Shown here one piece after another: positions 10,775 to 17,888 of a stretch of 64,000 bases of DNA. Under the pieces are notes generated by a model. It saw nothing but the letters and a program-made list of their open reading frames with translations. It was not told where the DNA came from and ran no database searches. How positions within the stretch are numbered: position 1 is the stretch's first letter; every line of letters starts with the position of its first letter. The position numbers and the translations under genes were made by a program. Origin of the DNA: an uncultured Pseudomonas sp. (GTDB lineage: Bacteria > Pseudomonadota > Gammaproteobacteria > Pseudomonadales > Pseudomonadaceae); the NCBI RefSeq assembly GCF_913777995.1, contig NZ_CAJYVE010000034.1:1-64000 (forward strand). Reading direction: 5' to 3'.

Positions 10775-12310
10775 GTGAGCCAGTCACTGATCGCAGCCTT
10801 GCAGAACCCTGCTCTGTTCCCCCATCCGGTGGAGGGGTTCCAGGTCATCGAAACGCATATTTCCTGGGTGCTGCTCACTGGGCCCTACGTTTACAAGATC
10901 AAGAAGCCGATGAACTTCGGCTTCCTGGATTTCACCACCCTGGCGGCCCGCGAACATTTCTGCCATGAAGAACTGCGCCTGAACCAGCGACTGACCCAAG
11001 ACCTGTACCTGGAAGTCATCCCCCTGACCGGCAGCGCCGAAGCGCCCCAGCTCGGTGGCGTTGGCGAACCCATCGAATTCGCCCTGAAAATGCGCCAGTT
11101 CCCGCAAAGCGGCCTGCTCAGCACCGTGCAGGCCAATGGCGATCTGCACAGCGCGCAGATCGACGAGCTGGCCGAGCAGATCGCCCAGTTCCACCTCAGC
11201 GCGCCCAAGGTCGGCACGGAAACCGAGCTGGGTTCGCCAGAGTCCGTCATGGCCCCGGTCGCGCAGAACTTCGAGCAGATTCGCCCCTTCATCAGTGAAA
11301 AAACCGACCTGCAGCAGCTCGATGCTCTGGAGGCCTGGGCACAGTCGAGCTTTGAGCGGCTGCGCCCGCTGTTGGTTCAACGCAAGGCCGAAGGTTTCAT
11401 CCGTGAATGCCATGGCGACATCCACCTGGGCAACGCCGCGCTCATCGACGGCAAAGTGGTGCTGTTCGACTGCATCGAATTCAACGAGCCATTCCGCAAG
11501 ACCGACGTCTATGCCGACATCGGCTTCCTGGCCATGGACCTCGAAGACCGCGGCCTCAAGGCGCTGTCGAACCGCCTGATCAGCCGCTACCTGGAGCTGA
11601 CCGGCGACTACCAGGGCCTGGAGCTGCTGAATTTCTACAAGGCCTACCGCGCCATGGTGCGCGCCAAGGTCGCACTGTTCGGCCTGGGTGCAGATGCCGA
11701 TGCCGAGCGCCGCGCCAGCGTACTGGCCCAGTACCGCAACTACGCCAACCTGGCCGAAAGCTACAGCGCCGTACCATCACGCTTTCTGGCAATCACCCAT
11801 GGTGTCTCGGCCAGCGGCAAGAGCCACGTGGCCCAACGCCTGGTCGAGGACCTGGGCGCCATCCGCATTCGCTCCGACGTCGAGCGCCAGCGCCTGTATG
11901 CCGATGACGCCAGTCGCTATGCCAGCCAGGCCAGCGAGGCGACCTACCAGCGCCTCAACGATCTGGCCGGCCACGTGCTGCATGCCGGTTTCTCCGTAGT
12001 GTTGGATGCCACATACCTCAAGCAGGCGCAGCGTCAGGCCGCTGCTCAGGTCGCCGAAAACAGCGGCGTACCTTTCCTGATTCTGGACTGCGAGGCGCCC
12101 CAGGAAATCATCGAGCAGTGGTTGCAACAGCGCCAGGCCGAAGGCGGCGATCCTTCGCAGGCCACTCTGGAGGTCGTCAAGGCCCAACAGGCGAACCGCG
12201 AGCCACTGAGCGCCGAGGAAGTGCTGTCGAGCAAGCGGGTGCAAACCCACGTCGCCAACGAACTCGACAGCCTGGCCGACGACCTCCGTCGACGCCTCCC
12301 GGGGCTCTGA
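10775..12310 (+). CDS. Fused aminoglycoside-phosphotransferase-like / P-loop kinase protein
   Basis: A 511-residue two-domain protein. The N-terminal half is an APH/choline-kinase-like fold with the catalytic loop ECHGDIHLGNAAL and the metal-binding DCIEF. The C-terminal half is an AAA/gluconate-kinase-like P-loop domain with Walker A GVSASGKSHVAQRL. The substrate is unknown and no resistance role should be assumed. The GTG start at 10775 is chosen because GAAGGA lies upstream, although the frame is open further back. It is divergent from mrcB across about 130 bp. Confidence 0.8.
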   Translation: MSQSLIAALQNPALFPHPVEGFQVIETHISWVLLTGPYVYKIKKPMNFGFLDFTTLAAREHFCHEELRLNQRLTQDLYLEVIPLTGSAEAPQLGGVGEPIEFALKMRQFPQSGLLSTVQANGDLHSAQIDELAEQIAQFHLSAPKVGTETELGSPESVMAPVAQNFEQIRPFISEKTDLQQLDALEAWAQSSFERLRPLLVQRKAEGFIRECHGDIHLGNAALIDGKVVLFDCIEFNEPFRKTDVYADIGFLAMDLEDRGLKALSNRLISRYLELTGDYQGLELLNFYKAYRAMVRAKVALFGLGADADAERRASVLAQYRNYANLAESYSAVPSRFLAITHGVSASGKSHVAQRLVEDLGAIRIRSDVERQRLYADDASRYASQASEATYQRLNDLAGHVLHAGFSVVLDATYLKQAQRQAAAQVAENSGVPFLILDCEAPQEIIEQWLQQRQAEGGDPSQATLEVVKAQQANREPLSAEEVLSSKRVQTHVANELDSLADDLRRRLPGL

Positions 12311-12315
12311 TAAAA

Positions 12316-12352
12316 GGCGCGCCGTTGAGCGGTTGCCGCTTCACGGCGCGCC
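12316..12352 (+). terminator. G/C-rich hairpin after the APH/kinase gene
   Basis: A 10-bp perfect stem (GGCGCGCCGT with ACGGCGCGCC) begins 6 bp past the stop codon. It has no U-tract, so it may be a weak or Rho-assisted terminator. A TATAAT hexamer at 12364-12369 just after it is a plausible -10 for the next gene. Confidence 0.5.
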
Positions 12353-12402
12353 ATTAGTGGCGATATAATGGCGCCATAATTCCAACGAAATCGAGAACCG
12401 CT

Positions 12403-12747
12403 ATGAGCCAGCCTAAACAGATCGACTCGCCGCTGTATCTGTTACTGCGTAAGGATGACGTTGCAGGCTTCAATCAGGAAAAGCCAAAGAGTGGCGTGAT
12501 CGACATGCGTGGCGGCGATTTCCGTGGTCTTGACCTGCGCAATCTGGACATTACCGGCATCGACTTCACCGATGCCTACTTCCGCTCCGCCGACCTGCGC
12601 GGGCTCGACCTGCGCAACACGCCGATGGAAGGTGCCAGCATCGCCCACGCGCAGATCTCCGGAGCCTACTTCCCGCGGGAACTCACCGCAGACGAGATCC
12701 TGATGTCGGTCAATTTCGGCACCCGCCTGCGCTACAACACCCGCTGA
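12403..12747 (+). CDS. Pentapeptide repeat protein
   Basis: A 114-residue protein whose middle (about residues 36-90) is a run of A(D/N)LXX-type pentapeptides (for example GGDFRGLDLRNLDITGIDFTDAYF). These should fold into a short right-handed quadrilateral beta-helix. The N-terminal 30 residues and the C-terminal tail (ELTADEILMSVNFGTRLRYNTR) are not repeats. There is no signal peptide, so it is cytoplasmic. Function is unknown. It is too short to be a typical Qnr-like gyrase protector. Confidence 0.85.
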   Translation: MSQPKQIDSPLYLLLRKDDVAGFNQEKPKSGVIDMRGGDFRGLDLRNLDITGIDFTDAYFRSADLRGLDLRNTPMEGASIAHAQISGAYFPRELTADEILMSVNFGTRLRYNTR

Positions 12748-12756
12748 GACTCCCAC

Positions 12757-12795
12757 AGCCACCTGCACACACCTGCCGCGGGTGGCTTTTCTTTT
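12757..12795 (+). terminator. Terminator of the pentapeptide repeat gene
   Basis: Stem AGCCACC (12757-12763) pairs with GGTGGCT (12781-12787), followed by TTTCTTTT. It lies ten bases after the stop codon. Confidence 0.75.
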
Positions 12796-12869
12796 AATCC
12801 GTTTTCGCCTCCACGACGCACGAGCGCCCGGCTCTTGCGCGGGCGCAGAAAAACTTCGATGAGCAGGTG

Positions 12870-12897
12870 TTGACATAGAAATGAGAATCGTTATGAT
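12870..12897 (+). promoter_or_regulatory. Promoter of the PrrF-type sRNA
   Basis: -35 TTGACA (12870-12875), 16-bp spacer, -10 TATGAT (12892-12897). It overlaps a Fur operator, so Fur-Fe(II) binding would occlude RNA polymerase. The start site should be near 12904. Confidence 0.85.
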
Positions 12898-12901
12898 TAT
12901 C
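12883..12901 (+). promoter_or_regulatory. Fur box
   Basis: GAGAATCGTTATGATTATC matches 14 of 19 positions of the canonical Fur box and covers the -10 element of the promoter. This predicts iron-repressed expression of the sRNA that follows. Confidence 0.88.
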
Positions 12902-12903
12902 GC

Positions 12904-13017
12904 ATCCGGTCGCGAGACTGGTCGGTAACCTGAAAGACCTTGGTTCGGACTCTCAGATTATCTCCTCATCAGGCTAATCACGGTTTTTGACCCGGCATTT
13001 TTGCCGGGTCTTTTTTT
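12904..13017 (+). ncRNA. prrF: PrrF-family iron-responsive small RNA
   Basis: About 114 nt from the predicted start to the end of a strong terminator. The central segment, including ATTATCTCCTCATCAGGCTA, matches the conserved antisense core of Pseudomonas PrrF RNAs, which pair with mRNAs such as sodB under iron starvation. Promoter, Fur box and terminator are all in place. It lies between a pentapeptide gene and deoC and does not code for protein. Only one copy is seen here; Pseudomonas of this group usually carry a second PrrF elsewhere. Confidence 0.87.
12989..13017 (+). terminator. Rho-independent terminator of prrF
   Basis: Stem GACCCGGC (12989-12996) with GCCGGGTC (13003-13010), loop ATTTTT, followed by seven T. 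The convergent deoC stop codon lies 5 bp away. On the opposite strand the A/T content around the stem is too low for a good deoC terminator. Confidence 0.93.
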
Positions 13018-13021
13018 GCCT

Positions 13022-13789
13022 TCAATAAAGCATTCCTGTCTCGATCAGCCCGAGCCGGCCTAGCAGGTCGTCCAGCAAGACCGAGCCCCCCAGACGCAGG
13101 CGCTGCCCCGCCACCCACGAAGGTGCGAAACGCTCTGTGACCAGCCGCAGCACGGGCCGAACATCCTCCAGGCTGCGCAGCCCTCCGGCGGCCTTGAAGC
13201 CCACCTGGCCTCCGGCCTCGGCGATGCATTCGAGCATGATGCGCGCTGCCTGGTCGCTCAACGGCGTGAGCAGCCGGTCCGTGCAGCTCTTGATGAAGTC
13301 CGCCCCCGCCCCGATGGCGATGCGACAGGCACTGCGAATCAACTGCGGGTCACGCAACTCACCGGTTTCCAGCGTCACCACAAGCCGGCCTTGCAGTCGG
13401 CACTCGGCCTTGCAGGCGGCCACCAGGTCGTGGCCGACGTCGGCGTTGCCCGACAACAGTGCGCGAAACGGAAATACCACATCGACCTCGTCGGCTCCGA
13501 CCAGCAGCGCGCCGCGCACCTCCCCGGCAATCGCCTCGATGGCCGTGCCCCCGGCCGGAAACCTGATCTGTGCCACCACCGCCGCCTGCTGCGCGCCCAG
13601 CTGATCCAGCGTCGTTCGCGCCAGGCCCGCGAACGCCGCCGGCACCCCCACGGCCGCCACCGGTCCCAGCGAGGTCACGCCCCGTCGGCACAGGCTGACG
13701 ATACGTTGCTCGCTGCTGTCGTGAGCCCTCGCCAGCAACTCCACCAGGCCCAACGCCTGAAACGCCAGCGGCTCGGTGTCTGCTGCCAT
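13022..13789 (-). CDS. deoC: Deoxyribose-phosphate aldolase
   Basis: Cleaves 2-deoxyribose-5-phosphate to glyceraldehyde-3-phosphate and acetaldehyde in deoxynucleoside catabolism. About 255 residues with a TIM-barrel DeoC pattern. The Schiff-base lysine is in ADFIKSCTDRLL, where the usual FIKTSTG has diverged to FIKSCTD. The second conserved lysine is in VGFKAAGGLRS. The start is uncertain: MAADTEP (13789) is used, with other codons available up to 13837. No other deo gene is adjacent. Confidence 0.85.
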   Translation of the reverse strand: MAADTEPLAFQALGLVELLARAHDSSEQRIVSLCRRGVTSLGPVAAVGVPAAFAGLARTTLDQLGAQQAAVVAQIRFPAGGTAIEAIAGEVRGALLVGADEVDVVFPFRALLSGNADVGHDLVAACKAECRLQGRLVVTLETGELRDPQLIRSACRIAIGAGADFIKSCTDRLLTPLSDQAARIMLECIAEAGGQVGFKAAGGLRSLEDVRPVLRLVTERFAPSWVAGQRLRLGGSVLLDDLLGRLGLIETGMLY

Positions 13790-13914
13790 GTCCTGCCCAT
13801 CCACTTCGCAAATGAAGCAGGACAATAAACCAGCCACACTCGTCTGAATGGGTTACCCAGGAATCAGAGAAAAGGACTACGCGTAAATCAAACTTTTCGT
13901 GCCGATTACCGGGC

Positions 13915-14625
13915 TCAGGTATCGACGACCTCAAGGCGTCTGACCAGGCGTACCTCTTCTGCGCTGATGTCCACGCCGTAGGCCAGCACCTGAACACCGG
14001 CGACGATCGCCTCATGCAGGGCCGCCGTATAGGCCGGATCGATTTCCCGCGCCGGACGCACCGCGACGATGCCGGAAAGGTTCACGCAATACAGCAGCGC
14101 CGCCCGAACCCCTTGCCGGGCCAGCGCTGCCAACTCGCGCAGGTGCCGCGCACCACGCTGGGTGACCGCATCCGGAAACGCCGCCACCGGCGAATCGTCG
14201 TATCCCAGGGTCACGCTCTTGACCTCCAGGTACAGGTCGCCTTCGGGATACTGCAGGCGGAAATCCACCCGGCTGTTTTCCACGCCATAGGGCACTTCGC
14301 GCTTGAGCGCGGTGAACCCGGCCAGCTCTTCGATGACCCCGGCGCGCAGCGCTTCCTCGACCAGGGTATTGGCCCGCCCGGTATTGATGCAGGCCAGCCG
14401 CCCCTGCGGTGTTTCGCTGATTTCCCAGGTGCCGGGCAGCTTGCGCTTCGGGTCGTTGGAACGGCTGAACCACACCCGCCCGCCGGGCCGCATGCAATTG
14501 AGCATCGAGCCGGTGTTGGGGCAGTGGATGGTCAGACGCTCGCCGCTGTCGGTCTCGATATCGGCCAGAAAGCGCTTGTAACGCAGCAACAGGCGACCGG
14601 TTTCCAGTGCAGGAGAAAAACGCAT
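13915..14625 (-). CDS. sfsA: SfsA family nuclease / sugar fermentation stimulation protein
   Basis: A 236-residue SfsA homologue with an N-terminal OB-like part ([24 protein letters not shown]) and a C-terminal PD-(D/E)XK-like core ([21 protein letters not shown]). E. coli SfsA was first linked to maltose metabolism and later to nucleic-acid binding or cleavage, so its precise role is unsettled. The ATG overlaps the stop of the upstream aminotransferase gene by one base, a coupled pair. Confidence 0.9.
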   Translation of the reverse strand: MRFSPALETGRLLLRYKRFLADIETDSGERLTIHCPNTGSMLNCMRPGGRVWFSRSNDPKRKLPGTWEISETPQGRLACINTGRANTLVEEALRAGVIEELAGFTALKREVPYGVENSRVDFRLQYPEGDLYLEVKSVTLGYDDSPVAAFPDAVTQRGARHLRELAALARQGVRAALLYCVNLSGIVAVRPAREIDPAYTAALHEAIVAGVQVLAYGVDISAEEVRLVRRLEVVDT

Positions 14626-15797
14626 CAGCCTTGCCAGCTCTGCAGGCCACGGGCAATGCGCTCGACCGCCTGCTCCAGGCGCTCCAGGCTTTGGGTGTAG
14701 GCGAACCGCACGTGGTGCCCGGCCTTGTGGCGACCAAAGTCCAGCCCCGGAGTGAACGCCACGTGCTGGGTTTCCAGAAAGTGCTGGCAGAAGGCGAAGG
14801 CGTCACCGCCAAACGCACTGATATCGGCATACAGGTAGAACGCCCCTTCCGGCTCCACGGCGATACCGAAGCCCAGCTCACGCAGGGCTGGCAACAGGTA
14901 GTCACGGCGCCGGGCGAACTCGCTGCGGCGCTGCTCGAGGATCTCCAGGGTCGGCTCTTCGAAACACGCCAGTGCAGCATACTGGGCCACGCTCGGCGCA
15001 CTGATGTAGAGGTTCTGCGCGAGCTTTTCCAGCTCGCCCACCGCCGCCGTGGGCGCTACCAGCCAGCCCAGCCGCCAGCCGGTCATACCGAAGTACTTGG
15101 AGAAGCTGTTGAGCACGAAGGCGTCATTGTCCACTTCCAGCACACTGGCAGCGTCGGTGCCATAGGTAAGGCCGTGATAGATCTCGTCGACCACCAGATG
15201 CCCCCGCCGGGCCTTGAGCGCATCGGACAGCCCGAGCAGTTCGTCGCGGTGCAGCAAGGTGCCGGTCGGGTTGGCGGGCGAGGCCACCAGCGCTCCGACG
15301 CTGTCCTGGTTCCAGAAGCGCTCCACCAAGTCGGGCGTCAGCTGGTAACGCTCCTCGGGACCAACCGGCACCAGCTGCGCGCCGCCTTCGACCAGACGCA
15401 GGAAGTGGCGGTTGCAGGGGTAGCCAGGGTCGGCCAGCAGCCAGTGCTTGCCAGGATCGACCAGCAGACTGCTGGCCAGCAACAGCGCCCCCGAGCCGCC
15501 CGGCGTGACCAGGATGCGTTGCGGATCGACGTCCAGGCCATAGCGCCGCGCATAGAAGCCGGCAATCGCCGCACGCAGCTCGGGCAGCCCGCGCGCGGCG
15601 GTGTAGCGGGTCTTGCCCTGTGCCAGGGCGGCCTGGCCGGCTTCGACGATGGGCTGAGCGGTGGTGAAGTCGGGCTCGCCGATTTCCAGGTGGATGACAT
15701 CGTGGCCGGCCGCCTGCAGTTCATTGGCTCGTGATAACAGCGCCATGACATGGAAGGGTTCGATGGCGCGACTGCGCGCACTGTAGTGCTGGACCAT
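14625..15797 (-). CDS. PLP-dependent aminotransferase, class I/II
   Basis: A 390-residue fold-type I aminotransferase. The PLP lysine lies in [15 protein letters not shown] and the substrate-carboxylate arginine in [10 protein letters not shown]. The N-terminal LEIGEPDF is typical of aspartate/aromatic-type or related subfamilies. Similar genes beside dksA are sometimes called aspC, but substrate specificity cannot be read from the sequence. It forms an operon with sfsA. Confidence 0.88.
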   Translation of the reverse strand: MVQHYSARSRAIEPFHVMALLSRANELQAAGHDVIHLEIGEPDFTTAQPIVEAGQAALAQGKTRYTAARGLPELRAAIAGFYARRYGLDVDPQRILVTPGGSGALLLASSLLVDPGKHWLLADPGYPCNRHFLRLVEGGAQLVPVGPEERYQLTPDLVERFWNQDSVGALVASPANPTGTLLHRDELLGLSDALKARRGHLVVDEIYHGLTYGTDAASVLEVDNDAFVLNSFSKYFGMTGWRLGWLVAPTAAVGELEKLAQNLYISAPSVAQYAALACFEEPTLEILEQRRSEFARRRDYLLPALRELGFGIAVEPEGAFYLYADISAFGGDAFAFCQHFLETQHVAFTPGLDFGRHKAGHHVRFAYTQSLERLEQAVERIARGLQSWQG

Positions 15798-16151
15798 GGG
15801 GCATTCCTATAGGCTTCGGAAAGTATCGGCTTGTCCAGCGGCCATGCCGGCAAGACAGTCCGGCACGATTCTACCCAACACCGACTCGAACAGGGTCGAT
15901 TGACGCGGGGTAAAAAATCGGTCGGCAAGAAAATAAAAAAAGAAACTCCGCCGCGCTTTAATGTCTAGAGTTGAAGGCCGGCCAGCCGACTTTCGAAAAC
16001 CCGTTCACACCCCGCCACCATGCTCGACAACCGGGAGTAGCGGACGACGAATCGATCTGGTAAGTTCGCCGGCTTGCACCTGCAGGGCCGACGGGTGTCG
16101 GTGATGGAACATCCTGCGCAATAGATTAGAAGAGTGAGAGGCGGTCCATAC
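15798..16151. other. Intergenic region between the aminotransferase and dksA
   Basis: About 350 bp carrying the divergent promoters of the aminotransferase-sfsA pair and dksA. An A-rich stretch (about 15911-15945) and a purine-rich ribosome-binding region before dksA are visible. I could not find a convincing -35/-10 pair or a coding frame. Confidence 0.4.
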
Positions 16152-16589
16152 ATGCCCACGCAAGAAAAGCAACAGCATCTAATCAGCGGCTTCGAGCCTT
16201 ATGTGGAAACACCGGGCGAAGAGTATATGGGCGAGCGGATGCGCGCGCATTTCACCAAGATCCTCAACAAGTGGAAGCACGACTTGATGCAGGAGGTCGA
16301 CCGTACGGTTGACCACATGAAGGATGAAGCAGCCAACTTTCCGGACCCGGCAGACCGTGCCACCCAGGAAGAAGAGTTCAGCCTCGAACTTCGCGCCCGT
16401 GACCGTGAACGCAAGTTGATCAAGAAGATCGACAAGACGCTGCAACTCATTCTCGATGAAGAATATGGCTGGTGCGAATCCTGCGGCGTCGAGATCGGTA
16501 TCCGCCGCCTCGAAGCCCGTCCGACCGCCGACCTGTGCATCGACTGCAAGACCCTGGCAGAAATCAAGGAAAAGCAAGTCGGCAAGTAA
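16152..16589 (+). CDS. dksA: RNA polymerase-binding transcription factor DksA
   Basis: Binds the RNA polymerase secondary channel and acts with ppGpp to repress rRNA promoters and activate amino-acid genes. The 145-residue protein has the N-terminal globular part, the coiled coil (about residues 35-105, with the acidic tip region around NFPDPADRATQEEE) and a C4 zinc finger (WCESCG...LCIDCK). All four cysteines are present, so this is the zinc-dependent form rather than the zinc-free DksA2. The start MPTQEKQQ is chosen over an in-frame ATG six codons earlier. A strong terminator follows. Confidence 0.96.
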   Translation: MPTQEKQQHLISGFEPYVETPGEEYMGERMRAHFTKILNKWKHDLMQEVDRTVDHMKDEAANFPDPADRATQEEEFSLELRARDRERKLIKKIDKTLQLILDEEYGWCESCGVEIGIRRLEARPTADLCIDCKTLAEIKEKQVGK

Positions 16590-16606
16590 CAGCGACGACT
16601 CGACTG

Positions 16607-16628
16607 AAAAGACGCTTCGGCGTCTTTT
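16607..16628 (+). terminator. Intrinsic terminator of dksA
   Basis: Stem AAAAGACGC with GCGTCTTTT around a TTCG tetraloop, ending in a T run. It lies between dksA and gluQ, so gluQ either has its own promoter or relies on read-through. Confidence 0.9.
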
Positions 16629-16651
16629 TTGTTGGCGGGACACTTCAGTTG

Positions 16652-17539
16652 ATGAACAGCTCTTCTTATGTCGGGCGCTTCGCGCCCACCCCCAGCGGTT
16701 ACCTGCATTTCGGTTCGCTGGTCGCCGCCCTGGCCTCTTACCTTGACGCCCGGGCCGCTGGCGGCCAGTGGCTGATGCGCATGGAAGACCTGGACCCGCC
16801 CCGAGAAGTGCCGGGCGCCCAGGCCGCGATCCTGCATACCCTGGAAACCTACGGCTTCGAATGGGACGGACCCTGCGTACGCCAGAGCGAGCGCCATGAA
16901 GCCTACGCCCAGGTTCTGCAGCGCTGGTTCAGCCAGGGTCTGGCCTACGCCTGCACCTGTTCACGCAAGCAGCTGGAGCCCTTCGGCGGCATCTACCCCG
17001 GCACCTGCCGCAACCTGGGCCATGCTCCTGAAGGCGCGGCGATTCGCGTGCGCGTACCGGAAGTCGAGTACCGTTTCACTGACCGCGTGCAGGGCGAGTA
17101 CCGCCAGCATCTGGGGCGGGAGTCCGGTGACTTCGTGATTCGCCGCCGTGACGGCCTTTATGCTTACCAATTGGCGGTGGTGATCGATGACGCCTGGCAG
17201 GGTATCAACCACATCGTGCGCGGTGCCGACCTGCTGGACTCCACGCCTCGCCAACTGTACCTGCAGGAGCTGCTCGGCATCGCCCAGCCGCGCTACCTGC
17301 ACGTGCCCCTGATCACCCAGCCCGACGGCCACAAGCTGGGCAAGTCCTATCGCTCACCGCCGCTCCCGGCCGACCAGGCCACGCCACTGCTGCTGCGCGC
17401 GCTGCGGGCCTTGGGCCAGAACCCGGACCCACAGCTGCGCTACGCCACGCCCGAGGAACTGCTCAAGTGGGGCGTGCAGCACTGGAACGCCGAGGCCATT
17501 GCCCGGGTACCCAGCCTGCCGGAAGCTGGAATAGACTGA
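16652..17539 (+). CDS. gluQ: Glutamyl-queuosine tRNA(Asp) synthetase
   Basis: A truncated GluRS paralogue (295 residues) that attaches glutamate to queuosine at position 34 of tRNA(Asp) and lacks an anticodon-binding domain. The HIGH-type signature is FAPTPSGYLHFGS, the KMSKS-type loop is HKLGKS, and the zinc ligands are in CTCSRKQ...YPGTC. The ATG at 16652 begins MNSSSYVGRF. The gene conventionally follows dksA in gammaproteobacteria. Confidence 0.94.
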   Translation: MNSSSYVGRFAPTPSGYLHFGSLVAALASYLDARAAGGQWLMRMEDLDPPREVPGAQAAILHTLETYGFEWDGPCVRQSERHEAYAQVLQRWFSQGLAYACTCSRKQLEPFGGIYPGTCRNLGHAPEGAAIRVRVPEVEYRFTDRVQGEYRQHLGRESGDFVIRRRDGLYAYQLAVVIDDAWQGINHIVRGADLLDSTPRQLYLQELLGIAQPRYLHVPLITQPDGHKLGKSYRSPPLPADQATPLLLRALRALGQNPDPQLRYATPEELLKWGVQHWNAEAIARVPSLPEAGID

Positions 17540-17711
17540 TCCAGAGCGGCTGGCGAAATTGCCCACAATCGCTGCTTGCAGGTTATGCGGCATTGGTTAA
17601 CATGCCGCTCCTTACCTGCCCCATCACAGGGCAGGCAACCCGCAGGGATCAGCGCTTGCACGTCGGCCAACGCCGTACGCCGCGACCGCTCGCAGAGTTC
17701 CGGGAGGCACC

Positions 17712-17888
17712 ATGTACATCTATCGGTTGGTCCTGCTCCTGGTGGTAGGCATCTACCTGTTTTCCCCGGCCATCATGGATTGGTGGATCGACGCCACGGG
17801 GGCCTGGTACCGGCCCTACATGCTGTGGCTGATTCTCATCGTGGTGACTTTCATCCTGCAGAGCCAGCGAGACGCCGATGAGCTTTAG
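17712..17888 (+). CDS. cbrX: Small membrane protein CbrX, coupled to cbrA
   Basis: A 58-residue protein (MYIYRLVLLLVVGIYLFSPA...) with two hydrophobic helices, at about 4-21 and 36-50, separated by a short Trp-rich loop. A good ribosome-binding site (GGGAGG) precedes the ATG. Its last codons overlap the first 11 bases of cbrA in another frame, so cbrA translation is probably coupled to it. A small frame called cbrX has been described at this place in P. putida. Whether the peptide itself acts on CbrA is open. Confidence 0.85.
   Translation: MYIYRLVLLLVVGIYLFSPAIMDWWIDATGAWYRPYMLWLILIVVTFILQSQRDADEL

Noticed and set aside
10784-11425. Minus-strand open frame within the APH/kinase gene, which might be a separate protein
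   Set aside because: It is antisense to the conserved APH domain and has no family signature.
10775-12310. Aminoglycoside resistance gene
   Set aside because: The APH-like fold is shared by many small-molecule kinases, and the fused P-loop kinase architecture is not that of known resistance enzymes.
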